Assembly (NCBI GenBank): GCA_050298535.1
Contig: JBNKUI010000082.1
Coordinates: 20,515-84,514 of the forward strand
Length of the DNA: 64,000 nucleotides
Direction of reading: 5' to 3'
From: JABDMH01 sp050298535
Lineage (GTDB): Bacteria > Bacteroidota > Bacteroidia > Chitinophagales > Saprospiraceae
Every line of letters begins with the position of its first letter. Within the stretch, counting starts at the first letter, position 1. A program made the position numbers and the translations under genes. Below, piece after piece: positions 46,487 to 54,707 of this stretch. The notes under the pieces are model-generated. The model was not told the origin of the DNA. It worked only from the letters and a program-made list of their open reading frames with translations, and searched no databases.

Positions 46487-47896
46487 ATGAAAAATACTAC
46501 GGAAATTCAGGACCGGATTTTTAATGACATTCGGCGATTTGAATTATATGACGAAGCCCAATCTTTTGGTCAGCAATATCTGGATAAAGTGTTTGATCGT
46601 CCCGTCTACCCCTCGGATGCCGCTCTAAAAAGTCTTGAAATCTTTGACGAGGAGCTTTCTGATGAAGCAACAGGGAGTGAGAAAATTATAGATCAACTGA
46701 ATCAATATGGTGCCCCTGCAACACTCACACAAGTAGGTGGCCGATATTTTGGATTTGTGAATGGCAGTATTTTGCCGGCATCTCTGGCAGCTAAGATTAT
46801 GACTGCCTATTGGGATCAAAATGGAGCTATGCAGGTGCTATCTCCCATAAGTGCCCGTCTGGAGATGACGGTGGAAAGATGGTTAGTCGATCTTTTTGGT
46901 CTACCAGCAAGTACAGCGGCGGGATTTGTCTCGGGTTCTTCCATGGCATCCTTTTGTGGGTTGGCTGCGGCTCGGTATCGTATCTACAAAAATCAGGGAT
47001 GGGATGTGAATGAAGATGGATTATTGAATGCGCCCCCCATTCGCATTGTAACGGGAAAGGATGCACACAGTACCATTCGTAAAGCCATATCTCTGTTGGG
47101 CTTTGGTCAAGGTAATGTGGAATGGATCGATGTGGATGATCAGGGACGTATACAGGTAGATCAGGTCCCTGCATTGGACGATAGGACGATCTTGATTCTG
47201 CAGGCAGGGAATGTCAATAGTGGTTCATTCGATAATTTGAGTGCTCTTTGTAAGAAAGGAAAAGATGCGGGAGCCTGGATACATATTGATGGCGCTTTTG
47301 GTCTGTGGGCTGCTGCCGTACCTAATCTCAAATGGTTAGTCAATGGATTAGAACATGGTACTTCCTGGGCAGTAGATGCGCATAAGACACTCAATGCACC
47401 CTATGATAGCGGTATTATTTTATGTGCAGATCGCGAGGCCCTCATCAGTGCGCTTCATATGTCGGGTGGTTACCTTGTACAAGGAGCGGATCGGGATGGG
47501 ATGTTTTATACGCCCGAAATGTCGCGCAGAGCCCGCATTTTTGAACTATGGGCAGCCCTCAAGTATCTGGGTAAGAAAGGTATTGCTGAGATGATATCCA
47601 CCATGTGCCTTCGAGCTCACCAGCTTACGGAAAAATTGTCAGCGATCGATGGTTTTGAAATACCCAATCAGGTGGTTTTTAATCAGGTGCTGGTAAAAAC
47701 AGAAAGCGATGCGAAGACCGATGAGGTACTAAGGGCCATTCAGGAGGAAAGAGTTTGTTGGGTCGGTGGATCTACCTGGAAAGGAGAGCGCGTCATCAGA
47801 GTGAGTATTTGTTCCTGGGCTACGACCTATGATGATACTGACAAAACGGTCGCATCCTTTGAAAGGGCAATTCGGAGCATCAGTGTGAAGGTTTGA
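46487..47896 (+). CDS. Group II PLP-dependent amino-acid decarboxylase
   Basis: 469 residues. PLP Schiff-base lysine K300 in WAVDAHKTLNAPYDSG, PLP-stacking His and Asp region WIHIDGAFGLWAA, substrate/cofactor loop GFVSGSSMASF. The family decarboxylates aromatic amino acids, glutamate or 2,4-diaminobutyrate; the specificity cannot be read, and there is no histidine decarboxylase-type insertion. Starts 15 bp after the nucleotidyltransferase gene. Its end meets a convergent dehydrogenase gene with a palindrome spanning the stops. Confidence 0.88.
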   Translation: MKNTTEIQDRIFNDIRRFELYDEAQSFGQQYLDKVFDRPVYPSDAALKSLEIFDEELSDEATGSEKIIDQLNQYGAPATLTQVGGRYFGFVNGSILPASLAAKIMTAYWDQNGAMQVLSPISARLEMTVERWLVDLFGLPASTAAGFVSGSSMASFCGLAAARYRIYKNQGWDVNEDGLLNAPPIRIVTGKDAHSTIRKAISLLGFGQGNVEWIDVDDQGRIQVDQVPALDDRTILILQAGNVNSGSFDNLSALCKKGKDAGAWIHIDGAFGLWAAAVPNLKWLVNGLEHGTSWAVDAHKTLNAPYDSGIILCADREALISALHMSGGYLVQGADRDGMFYTPEMSRRARIFELWAALKYLGKKGIAEMISTMCLRAHQLTEKLSAIDGFEIPNQVVFNQVLVKTESDAKTDEVLRAIQEERVCWVGGSTWKGERVIRVSICSWATTYDDTDKTVASFERAIRSISVKV

Positions 47897-47912
47897 TGGA
47901 TCTATAGATCCA
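47897..47912. other. 16-bp palindrome at the meeting of two convergent genes
   Basis: TGGATCTATAGATCCA is perfectly self-complementary and covers the start of the intergene space and the stop of the dehydrogenase gene. It could form a short hairpin in both transcripts, but no T-tract follows, so a terminator role is doubtful. Confidence 0.3.
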
Positions 47913-48924
47913 GCATCGCCTTAATGACTTGGTTTTTTGGGTTGCTCCACTGGTTGATCTTTGCTGAAAAATCTACAAAAGCGGCCTTGTGGGTTACATA
48001 GTTTTCAAGGGGAAACCCATACTCATCCATTGTGTTAATAACTTCTTCAAAATCTTGCCGGGTCGCATTTCTGCTGCATAGGAGGGATATTTCACGGGCA
48101 TGCAGAGATGGATGATGGAATGCAAGATCTCCATTGTATAAACCGACGAGTATGTATTTACCTCCGGCGCCGACGTAATCGACACCCTTTTCCATAGCCG
48201 GTTTGATGCCAGTAGCATCAAAAGTCACATCAGCCATTTTTCCCTTCGTAATTTGATGCAATTGGTCTTGAATGTCCGGTCCGACAACCAGGGAATGATC
48301 CGCTCCAAAATGCTGGACAGCTTGCTTCAGCCTAAATTCATTGAGATCACAGGCGATCACCATGGCACCAGAATATTTTGCGGACCAGATGATACCCTGA
48401 CCAATAGGCCCACATCCTGACACGACCACCACATCACCTTCTTGTATATCAGCACGCTTTACGGCGTGCCAGCCAATACAAAGGGGCTCGATGATTGCCA
48501 TAGCCGAAGGTGTCAGGTTCGGGGCTGCAATTAATAGGTCCGAAGGATAGGTTATGAATTCCTGCATTCCTCCATCAATATGCACACCGAATACCTTTAG
48601 GGAGGTACAGCAATTTGTTTTTCCTGCCATACATGCTCGACAAGAGCCACAATGTATATAGGGAATGATAATGACGCGATCTCCAGCCTTCAGATGATCA
48701 GCGCTACCATTAATTTCAACGACTTCTGCGCTCAGCTCATGACCCAGAATCCTCGGATAGGTGAAAAAGGCCTGATTGCCTGCGTAGGCATGTAGGTCGG
48801 TACCGCATATACCGACATGCTTAATCTTTAAAAGGGCTTCGCCGGGAGCAGGGGTGGGTTTCTCTTTCTCAAAAACTTGCAGATTACCCGGGGACTCACA
48901 GATTATTGCTCGCATAGTATTCAT
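47902..48924 (-). CDS. Zinc-dependent medium-chain dehydrogenase (sugar/polyol type)
   Basis: 340 residues. Catalytic zinc site: C in GICGTDLHAYAG, H-E in GHELSAEVVE; structural zinc site with four cysteines in IPYIHCGSCRACMAGKTNCC. The NAD-binding Rossmann loop is VVSGCGPIGQGI. Members oxidise threonine, sorbitol, galactitol or gulonate. The surrounding genes (xylose-isomerase-like protein, Gfo/Idh/MocA dehydrogenase) suggest a sugar or sugar-acid substrate. The intergenic gap 48925-49004 separates it divergently from the next gene. Confidence 0.88.
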   Translation of the reverse strand: MNTMRAIICESPGNLQVFEKEKPTPAPGEALLKIKHVGICGTDLHAYAGNQAFFTYPRILGHELSAEVVEINGSADHLKAGDRVIIIPYIHCGSCRACMAGKTNCCTSLKVFGVHIDGGMQEFITYPSDLLIAAPNLTPSAMAIIEPLCIGWHAVKRADIQEGDVVVVSGCGPIGQGIIWSAKYSGAMVIACDLNEFRLKQAVQHFGADHSLVVGPDIQDQLHQITKGKMADVTFDATGIKPAMEKGVDYVGAGGKYILVGLYNGDLAFHHPSLHAREISLLCSRNATRQDFEEVINTMDEYGFPLENYVTHKAAFVDFSAKINQWSNPKNQVIKAMLDL

Positions 48925-49004
48925 TCCTCTGTTCTGAAGACCAATGTAATCCTTTTTATTACTTTCAAAGTACCTATCAATTAATACAACTAAAACAGAA
49001 CAAA

Positions 49005-49907
49005 TTGCAACGTCGAAAATTTATCAGTAGTCTTACGCTGGGATCTTCCATTTCGGCCTGTCTTCCGTTATATGGGGCTGAAGATCAGCTCCAGGCACAA
49101 TCCAGGGCAAAAATCAAGTCCAGCTGCAACATTTATTCTTTCAATGAACTCCTTACCAATGGGACGATGACATTGCCTGAGGCATTTGACCTATGTGCTG
49201 AGATTGGATTTGATGCAGTGGACCCCACAGGTTACTATTTTCCCGGCTATCCCGATGTGCCCAGTGATGCCTACGTTTACGAGATCAAGCGACACGCTTT
49301 TGTGAATGGGCTGGACATCAGCGGTACTGGCATTCGAAATGATTTTGCATTGTCTGACCGTGTAGCCCGACAGGATAATGTCGAACTCACCAAGCGATGG
49401 GTGGAAGTGTCGGCCAAGCTTGACGCTCCTGCTCTACGGGTATTTGCTGGAGCCAAGATGCCGGAGGGAGTGCCCAGATCGGAGGTACATAAATGGATTG
49501 TGGATTGTCTCTGGCAATGCGTGGACTTTGCCCGGGATCATGGTGTGATGATCGTCCTTCAAAATCACTTTGACGTCCTCCGAAGCGTGGATGAAGTGAA
49601 GTCCGTTTTGGACCAGGTACAGGACCCATGGTTTGGCTTAGAACTCGATATTGGAAGTCAGAGACTGACAGACCCCTATGACGAGGTCCGTGCACTTGCA
49701 CCTTATGCAAGGACCTGGCAGATCAAGGAGTTTGTCTATAAAAATGATAAGCAGGAACGCACCAATGTGAAGAAGCTGGTTGACATTTTTATGGATGTGG
49801 GATATAGGGGCTATATTCCTATTGAAACACTACCGCCATCGGATCCTAGAGAACGCTTGAAGCCGTTCCTTGAAGAAATTCAGCAGGAGATCGCTTCCCG
49901 TGGCTAG
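49005..49907 (+). CDS. Xylose-isomerase-like sugar isomerase/epimerase, twin-arginine exported
   Basis: 300 residues starting with TTG (no in-frame ATG in the region; the sequence upstream does not continue the protein). The N-terminus QRRKFISSLTLGS carries a twin-arginine-like signal, cleaved near LYGAE, so it may be exported folded. The body is a TIM barrel (AP-endonuclease-2/xylose-isomerase-like): CAEIGFDAVDPTGYYFPG, VLQNHFDVLRS, GLELDIGSQ, WQIKEFVYK and PIETLPP, the late Glu and His positions that bind metal. Followed 86 bp later by a Gfo/Idh/MocA gene. Substrate unknown. Confidence 0.82.
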   Translation: MQRRKFISSLTLGSSISACLPLYGAEDQLQAQSRAKIKSSCNIYSFNELLTNGTMTLPEAFDLCAEIGFDAVDPTGYYFPGYPDVPSDAYVYEIKRHAFVNGLDISGTGIRNDFALSDRVARQDNVELTKRWVEVSAKLDAPALRVFAGAKMPEGVPRSEVHKWIVDCLWQCVDFARDHGVMIVLQNHFDVLRSVDEVKSVLDQVQDPWFGLELDIGSQRLTDPYDEVRALAPYARTWQIKEFVYKNDKQERTNVKKLVDIFMDVGYRGYIPIETLPPSDPRERLKPFLEEIQQEIASRG

Positions 49908-49993
49908 TTTAGCAGTTGAGAAAGCCAAGAAATATGAGGGATGCACAGAGAACTGTCTTCTGTCTCCCCCTTTTTTAGCAAACAGGAAAATAA

Positions 49994-50986
49994 ATGAAAA
50001 AGAAAATAGAAGGTGATTCAATTCGCTGGGGCATTTTAGGCGTAGGTGATGTGTGTGAGGTGAAAAGTGCTCCTGCCATGCAGTTGATAAATGACTCGTC
50101 TCTGGTGGCGGTGATGCGACGTAATGGGGACAAGGCAGAAGATTATGCCCGAAGACATGATGTGCCCAAATGGTATGATGATGCGGATCAGCTGATCCAT
50201 GATCCGGATATCAATGCGGTATATATTGCCACACCTCCAAATGCTCATGCTGAGTTGACGCGCAAGGTGGCTGAGGCGGGTAAGCCGGTCTATGTTGAAA
50301 AACCCATGGCACGTACTAATGAGGAATGCGCTATGATGATTCAGTCATGTGAGAAGTATGGTGTGCCCCTGTATGTAGCCTACTATCGCAGGTGCTTGCC
50401 AAATTTTTTAAAAATTAAGGCATTAGTCGATGGGGGCGTAATCGGAGATATTCGGGCGGTGCAGATCAGTCTGTTGAAAACAGCCGAATTGTATCAACCT
50501 GTGGAAGATCAAAACTGGCGCGTAGATCCGTCCATTGCGGGAGCGGGTTATTTCTTTGATCTGGCTTCACATCAGTTAGATTTTTTGGATTATTTGCTGG
50601 GTCCAATTGCAGAAACTTGTGGATTTGCCAAAAATCAAGACAGTGCCTATGAGGCAGAAGATATTGTATCCGGCAGTTTTGCCTTCGAGAGCGGGGTACT
50701 GGGCATGGGAATGTGGTGTTTTACTACCGCACAGGTGGCTACAGAGGAAATGACAACGTTGATTGGCTCAAAAGGCAAGATCATGTACCAAAATTTTGGA
50801 GACAACAAGGTGATATTGGAGACAGACAAAGGGGGACGAGAAGTATTTGAGTTTGAAATGCCCAAACACATACAGCAGCCACTCATTCAGACCGTGGTCG
50901 ATGACCTCTTGGGGCGGGGTACTTGCCCAAGCACCGGTGTTTCAGCTGCCAGGACTAATGTGGTTATGTCGAGAATGGTTTTGTAA
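49994..50986 (+). CDS. Gfo/Idh/MocA-family oxidoreductase
   Basis: 330 residues. Rossmann NAD(P) domain with GILGVGDVCEVKSAP (GxGxxx) at the N-terminus, then VYIATPPNAHAE and YVEKPMARTNEE (the Glu-Lys-Pro catalytic lysine motif). The C-terminal alpha/beta domain starts about 130 and contains DLASHQLDFLDYL with the conserved His. No signal peptide, unlike the neighbours. Oxidises a sugar or inositol hydroxyl; with the xylose-isomerase-like and Zn dehydrogenase genes it suggests a sugar-catabolic cluster, specificity unknown. Confidence 0.9.
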   Translation: MKKKIEGDSIRWGILGVGDVCEVKSAPAMQLINDSSLVAVMRRNGDKAEDYARRHDVPKWYDDADQLIHDPDINAVYIATPPNAHAELTRKVAEAGKPVYVEKPMARTNEECAMMIQSCEKYGVPLYVAYYRRCLPNFLKIKALVDGGVIGDIRAVQISLLKTAELYQPVEDQNWRVDPSIAGAGYFFDLASHQLDFLDYLLGPIAETCGFAKNQDSAYEAEDIVSGSFAFESGVLGMGMWCFTTAQVATEEMTTLIGSKGKIMYQNFGDNKVILETDKGGREVFEFEMPKHIQQPLIQTVVDDLLGRGTCPSTGVSAARTNVVMSRMVL

Positions 50987-51050
50987 ATGGGGGGAAGATT
51001 GCTGAATTTTTCTGCCATCGTTTTGTATCTTTTTGAGAAATAAGGTCATT

Positions 51051-51926
51051 ATGAAACGAAGAACATTTGTAAAAGGAATGTCATTGACCGCAGTAGCTGT
51101 GAGTACCACGGGATTTGTGCGATTTAACGGTCATCATTTCGAAGGGGATTGCAAGACAACCACCGATATATTGGGACCTTTTTATCGACCTGATGCACCG
51201 GTACGGTCTGATTTGATCAACGGATCAGTGATGGGTGATGAGGTATCATTGCGTGGTGCAATCTATCATGATGACTGCAAGACCCCGTTAGAAAATGCTA
51301 AAGTCGAACTGTGGCATTGTGACGCCAATGAAGTCTACGATAATGAGTCGGATGAATATAATTGCAGAGGTACAACATACGCTTCAAGTGATGGATCTTA
51401 CAGCTTCCGAACGCAGATGCCTGTACCCTATGATGCCGGGGGAGGAAATTATAGGCCTGCACATTATCATTTGATGATCTCGGCTCCGGGATATCAGAGC
51501 CTGGTGACCCAACTTTATTTCAGTGGAGATCCCTGGCTTGATAAAGATCCTTCCAGCAAGGACCCTAATGCAAAGAGCAGGATTTTTGAGATTTTTAAAA
51601 ATGATGACGGGGTCATTGAAGTGCCATTCAATGTAATTATGCAGAAGGAGTTTTCTCTGGAAAAAGCAGTGTTGGAACGCCTGGCTGGAAAATATAAAGA
51701 GACAGAACGTGACAGGACGCACGAATTTTTCATTCATGAAAATAAATTGTGGTTGAAGAATGACCTCTATGGAGTAAACTTGGAATATCAAGGTGATAAT
51801 ACATTTGTCCCCTCGGGTTCATCTTGGGGATCTAGATCCATTCACTTCATGTCAGATGAAAATGGCCGAAGTGGTCTGACCTTTAAAGACGGAGATAAGG
51901 AACGAAAGGCTATGAAGATTAGCTAG
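51051..51926 (+). CDS. Intradiol ring-cleavage dioxygenase family protein, exported
   Basis: 291 residues from ATG 51051 (the TTG at 51033 is rejected); a basic N-terminus KRRTFVKGMSL looks like a twin-arginine-like signal. The intradiol fold appears: TDILGPFYRPDAPVR, DCKTPLENAKVELWHCDANEVYDN, the Fe(III) ligands Tyr in EVYDN and the two His in RPAHYHLMIS, and GSYSFRT. A small C-terminal extension follows, FVPSGSSWGSRSIHF, not typical of catechol dioxygenases. Catalyses aromatic ring opening in the classical family, but exported members with extra domains may have other substrates (inference). Terminator follows at 51963. Confidence 0.82.
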   Translation: MKRRTFVKGMSLTAVAVSTTGFVRFNGHHFEGDCKTTTDILGPFYRPDAPVRSDLINGSVMGDEVSLRGAIYHDDCKTPLENAKVELWHCDANEVYDNESDEYNCRGTTYASSDGSYSFRTQMPVPYDAGGGNYRPAHYHLMISAPGYQSLVTQLYFSGDPWLDKDPSSKDPNAKSRIFEIFKNDDGVIEVPFNVIMQKEFSLEKAVLERLAGKYKETERDRTHEFFIHENKLWLKNDLYGVNLEYQGDNTFVPSGSSWGSRSIHFMSDENGRSGLTFKDGDKERKAMKIS

Positions 51927-51962
51927 GTCGATGAAATCAAAATTATAAATATATTTAGGTAG

Positions 51963-51992
51963 GGAAGGGGTTTTTCTCCTTCCTTTTCTTTT
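51963..51992 (+). terminator. Intrinsic terminator after the dioxygenase gene
   Basis: GGAAGGGG pairs with CTCCTTCC (8 bp, one G-U) around loop TTTTT, followed by TTTTCTTTT. Confidence 0.8.
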
Positions 51993-52014
51993 AGATTAAT
52001 CCATTCAATCCATT

Positions 52015-52785
52015 ATGAAAAGACAGTTCCTTTCTCCCCTGACACTTATCATTTGTCTTGTGATCACATACAGTTCTTCAGCACAGATAGGAGTGGGCGC
52101 AGAAGCATCCAGTGCAGCTGAAGTGATCTTTGATGGATCCCGTGAAATGCTGGATGACAAATGGACCTATTGGGATGGACCCCGATTGGCGGCAACCCTC
52201 CCCATCAAATGGAAGATTGTTTCAGATCCGGTCGATGACGGTACGGCGATGAGTAGTAATGATCCATCTGGTGCCGGAGGAAAATATGGCGCCGCAGATA
52301 TTGTCACTAAAAAGAAATACCGTGACTTTAAATTACACGTAGAATTTTTAATTGAAAATGAAGGGGGTAATAGTGGGGTATATCTCCAAAATCGGTATGA
52401 GATTCAAGTGTTGGATGGGGACTCTACCTCACACGGTATGGCAGCCGTAATTAACGAAAGAGCGGCTCCCTATCATCTCTACAATGGTCTGGGAAAATGG
52501 AACTCTTACGACATAGCGTTCAGAGCGGCTCGATTTGAAAATGGAAAGAGAACCGAGCAACCGATCGTTACGCTATATTTTAATGGTGAGAAAGTACATG
52601 AAAATGTGTCCATCAGTAAGGTCTGGGGAGGCCCTAACAGTGGACTGGACGGTGGCAATGAGAATGGAGTAGGCATCACGGACAGACCCGGAGGTATAAA
52701 GTTGCAAGCCGAGGGCCATGAAGTATTGTATCGCAATATCTGGATAGAGGAGGTGACCTTCGACGAGCCTGAGGTGGATTTATAG
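52015..52785 (+). CDS. Secreted DUF1080 (3-keto-disaccharide hydrolase-type) protein
   Basis: 256 residues with signal peptide ending near SSSAQ. The DUF1080/LamG-like sandwich shows DFKLHVEFLIENEGGNSGVYLQNRYEIQV (split here), the sugar-site region YHLYNGLGKWNSYDIAFRAA and the closing RNIWIEEV. Members cleave 3-keto-glycosides in glycan breakdown, together with a dehydrogenase and a xylose-isomerase-like epimerase. The neighbouring cluster contains such partners, which supports a role in 3-keto sugar catabolism. Ends 40 bp from the convergent esterase gene. Confidence 0.86.
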   Translation: MKRQFLSPLTLIICLVITYSSSAQIGVGAEASSAAEVIFDGSREMLDDKWTYWDGPRLAATLPIKWKIVSDPVDDGTAMSSNDPSGAGGKYGAADIVTKKKYRDFKLHVEFLIENEGGNSGVYLQNRYEIQVLDGDSTSHGMAAVINERAAPYHLYNGLGKWNSYDIAFRAARFENGKRTEQPIVTLYFNGEKVHENVSISKVWGGPNSGLDGGNENGVGITDRPGGIKLQAEGHEVLYRNIWIEEVTFDEPEVDL

Positions 52786-52825
52786 TCCGATGGTATTAAT
52801 TGCCCCCTATCCCTAGAGTAAAGTC

Positions 52826-53845
52826 CTATTCAAATTTTAGATGCTGGCTAAAAAAAGGAAGTACCCTTGTTTGAATTCTTTCAGCAATTCGATTGAGGTG
52901 ATTTCCCTCGTAGGATTCGTATTGATGATCGATACCGTAGCTCAACAGGAGCTCGTGTAGCTTTTTGGTTGCATTACTTATGCCCACATCTTGTAGCCCT
53001 GCGTCCATCCCTATAGCAGTCAGTTTTTTTATGTTAGTGAGGTACTGTTCAATAGTATACAGTGTACGGTTCGCTGCAAGTTTTGATGCAATATCATGAC
53101 GGATCCCTGTCGAGTCGAAAGGTAGATCTAAATAGAAAGGAGGTTTGTTAGGGTTTGGTGCCCAGGCTGCTGATGAGGCCAGATTTGCCATGACACCAAA
53201 TGATGCGTCGTCCAGTTCGGCTATTTCGTCAACAGCTTTGATTCGATCCATAAATGCGGGGTCACTGGTCACACTACCTTCCATACAGCAGGCACTTAGC
53301 ATATAAATACTCGAAAAGACTTCAGGAAATTTCATCCCCAGGCGAATGGTACCATATCCACCCATACTATGACCTGCCAGGCCCCGGCTTTCACGATTTG
53401 GAATGGTGCGATAGTGATCGTCAATAAATGAGATTAGCTCTGAGGATATAAATGTTTCCCAATCGCCAATTGTGGGCGAACTGGAATACATACTTCCTTT
53501 AAATAGATTGTAAGCATTGGGCATCACCACTATCATCTCATTTATCTCTTCTTCCTTCAGGGACTCGTCCAACAACTCGTGAAGATTGATCCAATGCTCT
53601 TCCCACCCAAACCACTTACTGTCATCATCAGTAAATCCATGTAGCATATATACCACAGGAAAGCGCTTCTCAGTATCTTCATATGAAGCAGGCAGATACA
53701 CTGTGACATCTCGGGTTGGATTATCACCGACTAGGTTTCCTTCCAGTGCGGCACTATGCACCTTGATACGCTCTTTTTTCCCAGTCTGCGCAGACAAAGT
53801 AACAGATGCAAGAAGTACCACCATAATTGAAGTCAGGATTTTCAT
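52826..53845 (-). CDS. Secreted alpha/beta-hydrolase (esterase D-like)
   Basis: 339 residues with signal peptide to about 20 (LASVTLSAQ). Catalytic Ser in GLAGHSMGGYGT (GxSxG), Asp region DAGLQDVGI and the final His in YEGNHLNRI complete a triad. The pattern VYMLHGFTDDDSKWFGWEEH and EMIVVMPNAYNLFKG matches putative esterases of the S-formylglutathione-hydrolase/feruloyl-esterase type. Probably hydrolyses acyl esters on polysaccharides. Single gene. Confidence 0.85.
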   Translation of the reverse strand: MKILTSIMVVLLASVTLSAQTGKKERIKVHSAALEGNLVGDNPTRDVTVYLPASYEDTEKRFPVVYMLHGFTDDDSKWFGWEEHWINLHELLDESLKEEEINEMIVVMPNAYNLFKGSMYSSSPTIGDWETFISSELISFIDDHYRTIPNRESRGLAGHSMGGYGTIRLGMKFPEVFSSIYMLSACCMEGSVTSDPAFMDRIKAVDEIAELDDASFGVMANLASSAAWAPNPNKPPFYLDLPFDSTGIRHDIASKLAANRTLYTIEQYLTNIKKLTAIGMDAGLQDVGISNATKKLHELLLSYGIDHQYESYEGNHLNRIAERIQTRVLPFFSQHLKFE

Positions 53846-53975
53846 AGGATACGATTGATGGATGAATAGAAGTCGAAATCATCCAGTCCAAGTTATTAAT
53901 TTTAACGTTAAGGCATCTGCGTATCAATTGCATATCTCCGAAATAATTAGAACTTGAAGTCTAATGATTTGACAT

Positions 53976-54656
53976 ATGATAAAGAAATTGATTGTTTTCT
54001 TGAGTTTGATTGGCTATTCTTACTTGTCATCAGCACAGGACTGTGCTCTCTACATTCCGGATGAAGAAGGAGCCTCCTGGGAAATGACATCCTACAATGC
54101 CAAAGGGAAGGAGGGCGGTAAGATTTATTATGAGCTGGCAGAGAAGTCTGAACAAGGTGGTGATATTACTTTCACTATAAAGACTCGCTTTGAAGATGCC
54201 AAGGGTAAAGAAGCCTTTGAAAGTACCTACGAAGCGTATTGCCATGGTGGTGTCTTCGAGATTGACATGCAATCCAAGATCGATGGTGTGGCTATGGGGG
54301 CCTATAAAGACATGAAAATGGAGGTCGATGCATCAAACTATGAGGTGCCGGATCTGGATGTGAGCCCGGGTACCAAACTGGATGATGCAAGTCTTGAGGT
54401 CAAGGTGGCCGGTATCTTCAATATGATCATCAATACCACCGATAGAGAAGTCCTGGATCGGGAGGAAATCAAAACTCCTGCGGGGACTTTTGATTGTCTG
54501 GTTTTGACGCAAACCACTGAATCTAAGATGATTGTTAAGGTGCAATCTACGACCAAAGAATGGTATGCTCCTGGTGTAGGGTTAGTTAGGACTGAGTCCT
54601 ATAATAAGAAGGGTAAGCTGACGGGATACTCCGAGCTTACAGCACTGAATCAATAG
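53976..54656 (+). CDS. Secreted TapB-like/DUF3108-like protein of unknown function
   Basis: 226 residues with signal peptide ending SSAQ. Mature part: DEEGASWEMTSYNAKGKE, a strand-rich core with KTRFEDAKGKEAFEST, then a late domain TPAGTFDCLVLTQTTES and VKVQSTTKEWYAPGVGLV. This is the general pattern of DUF3108/TapB-type exported proteins that carry a PAGTF..CL strand. No catalytic residues are evident. It is 52 bp upstream of a transporter gene whose promoter lies between. Confidence 0.65.
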   Translation: MIKKLIVFLSLIGYSYLSSAQDCALYIPDEEGASWEMTSYNAKGKEGGKIYYELAEKSEQGGDITFTIKTRFEDAKGKEAFESTYEAYCHGGVFEIDMQSKIDGVAMGAYKDMKMEVDASNYEVPDLDVSPGTKLDDASLEVKVAGIFNMIINTTDREVLDREEIKTPAGTFDCLVLTQTTESKMIVKVQSTTKEWYAPGVGLVRTESYNKKGKLTGYSELTALNQ

Positions 54657-54692
54657 ATACTTTCATCGTAGTGGCTAAATGCCAAAAAGGGG

Positions 54693-54700
54693 TACTTTTG
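54693..54700 (+). promoter_or_regulatory. -7 element for the AspT/YidE-type transporter gene
   Basis: TACTTTTG matches TAnnTTTG and ends 7 bp before the ATG at 54708, implying a very short leader. No clear -33 TTTG. Confidence 0.35.
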
Positions 54701-54707
54701 CCCCGGA

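Noticed and set aside
47897..47912. Palindrome between convergent genes as a bidirectional terminator
   Set aside because: A hairpin is possible but no T-tract follows on either strand, so it is listed only as a palindrome.
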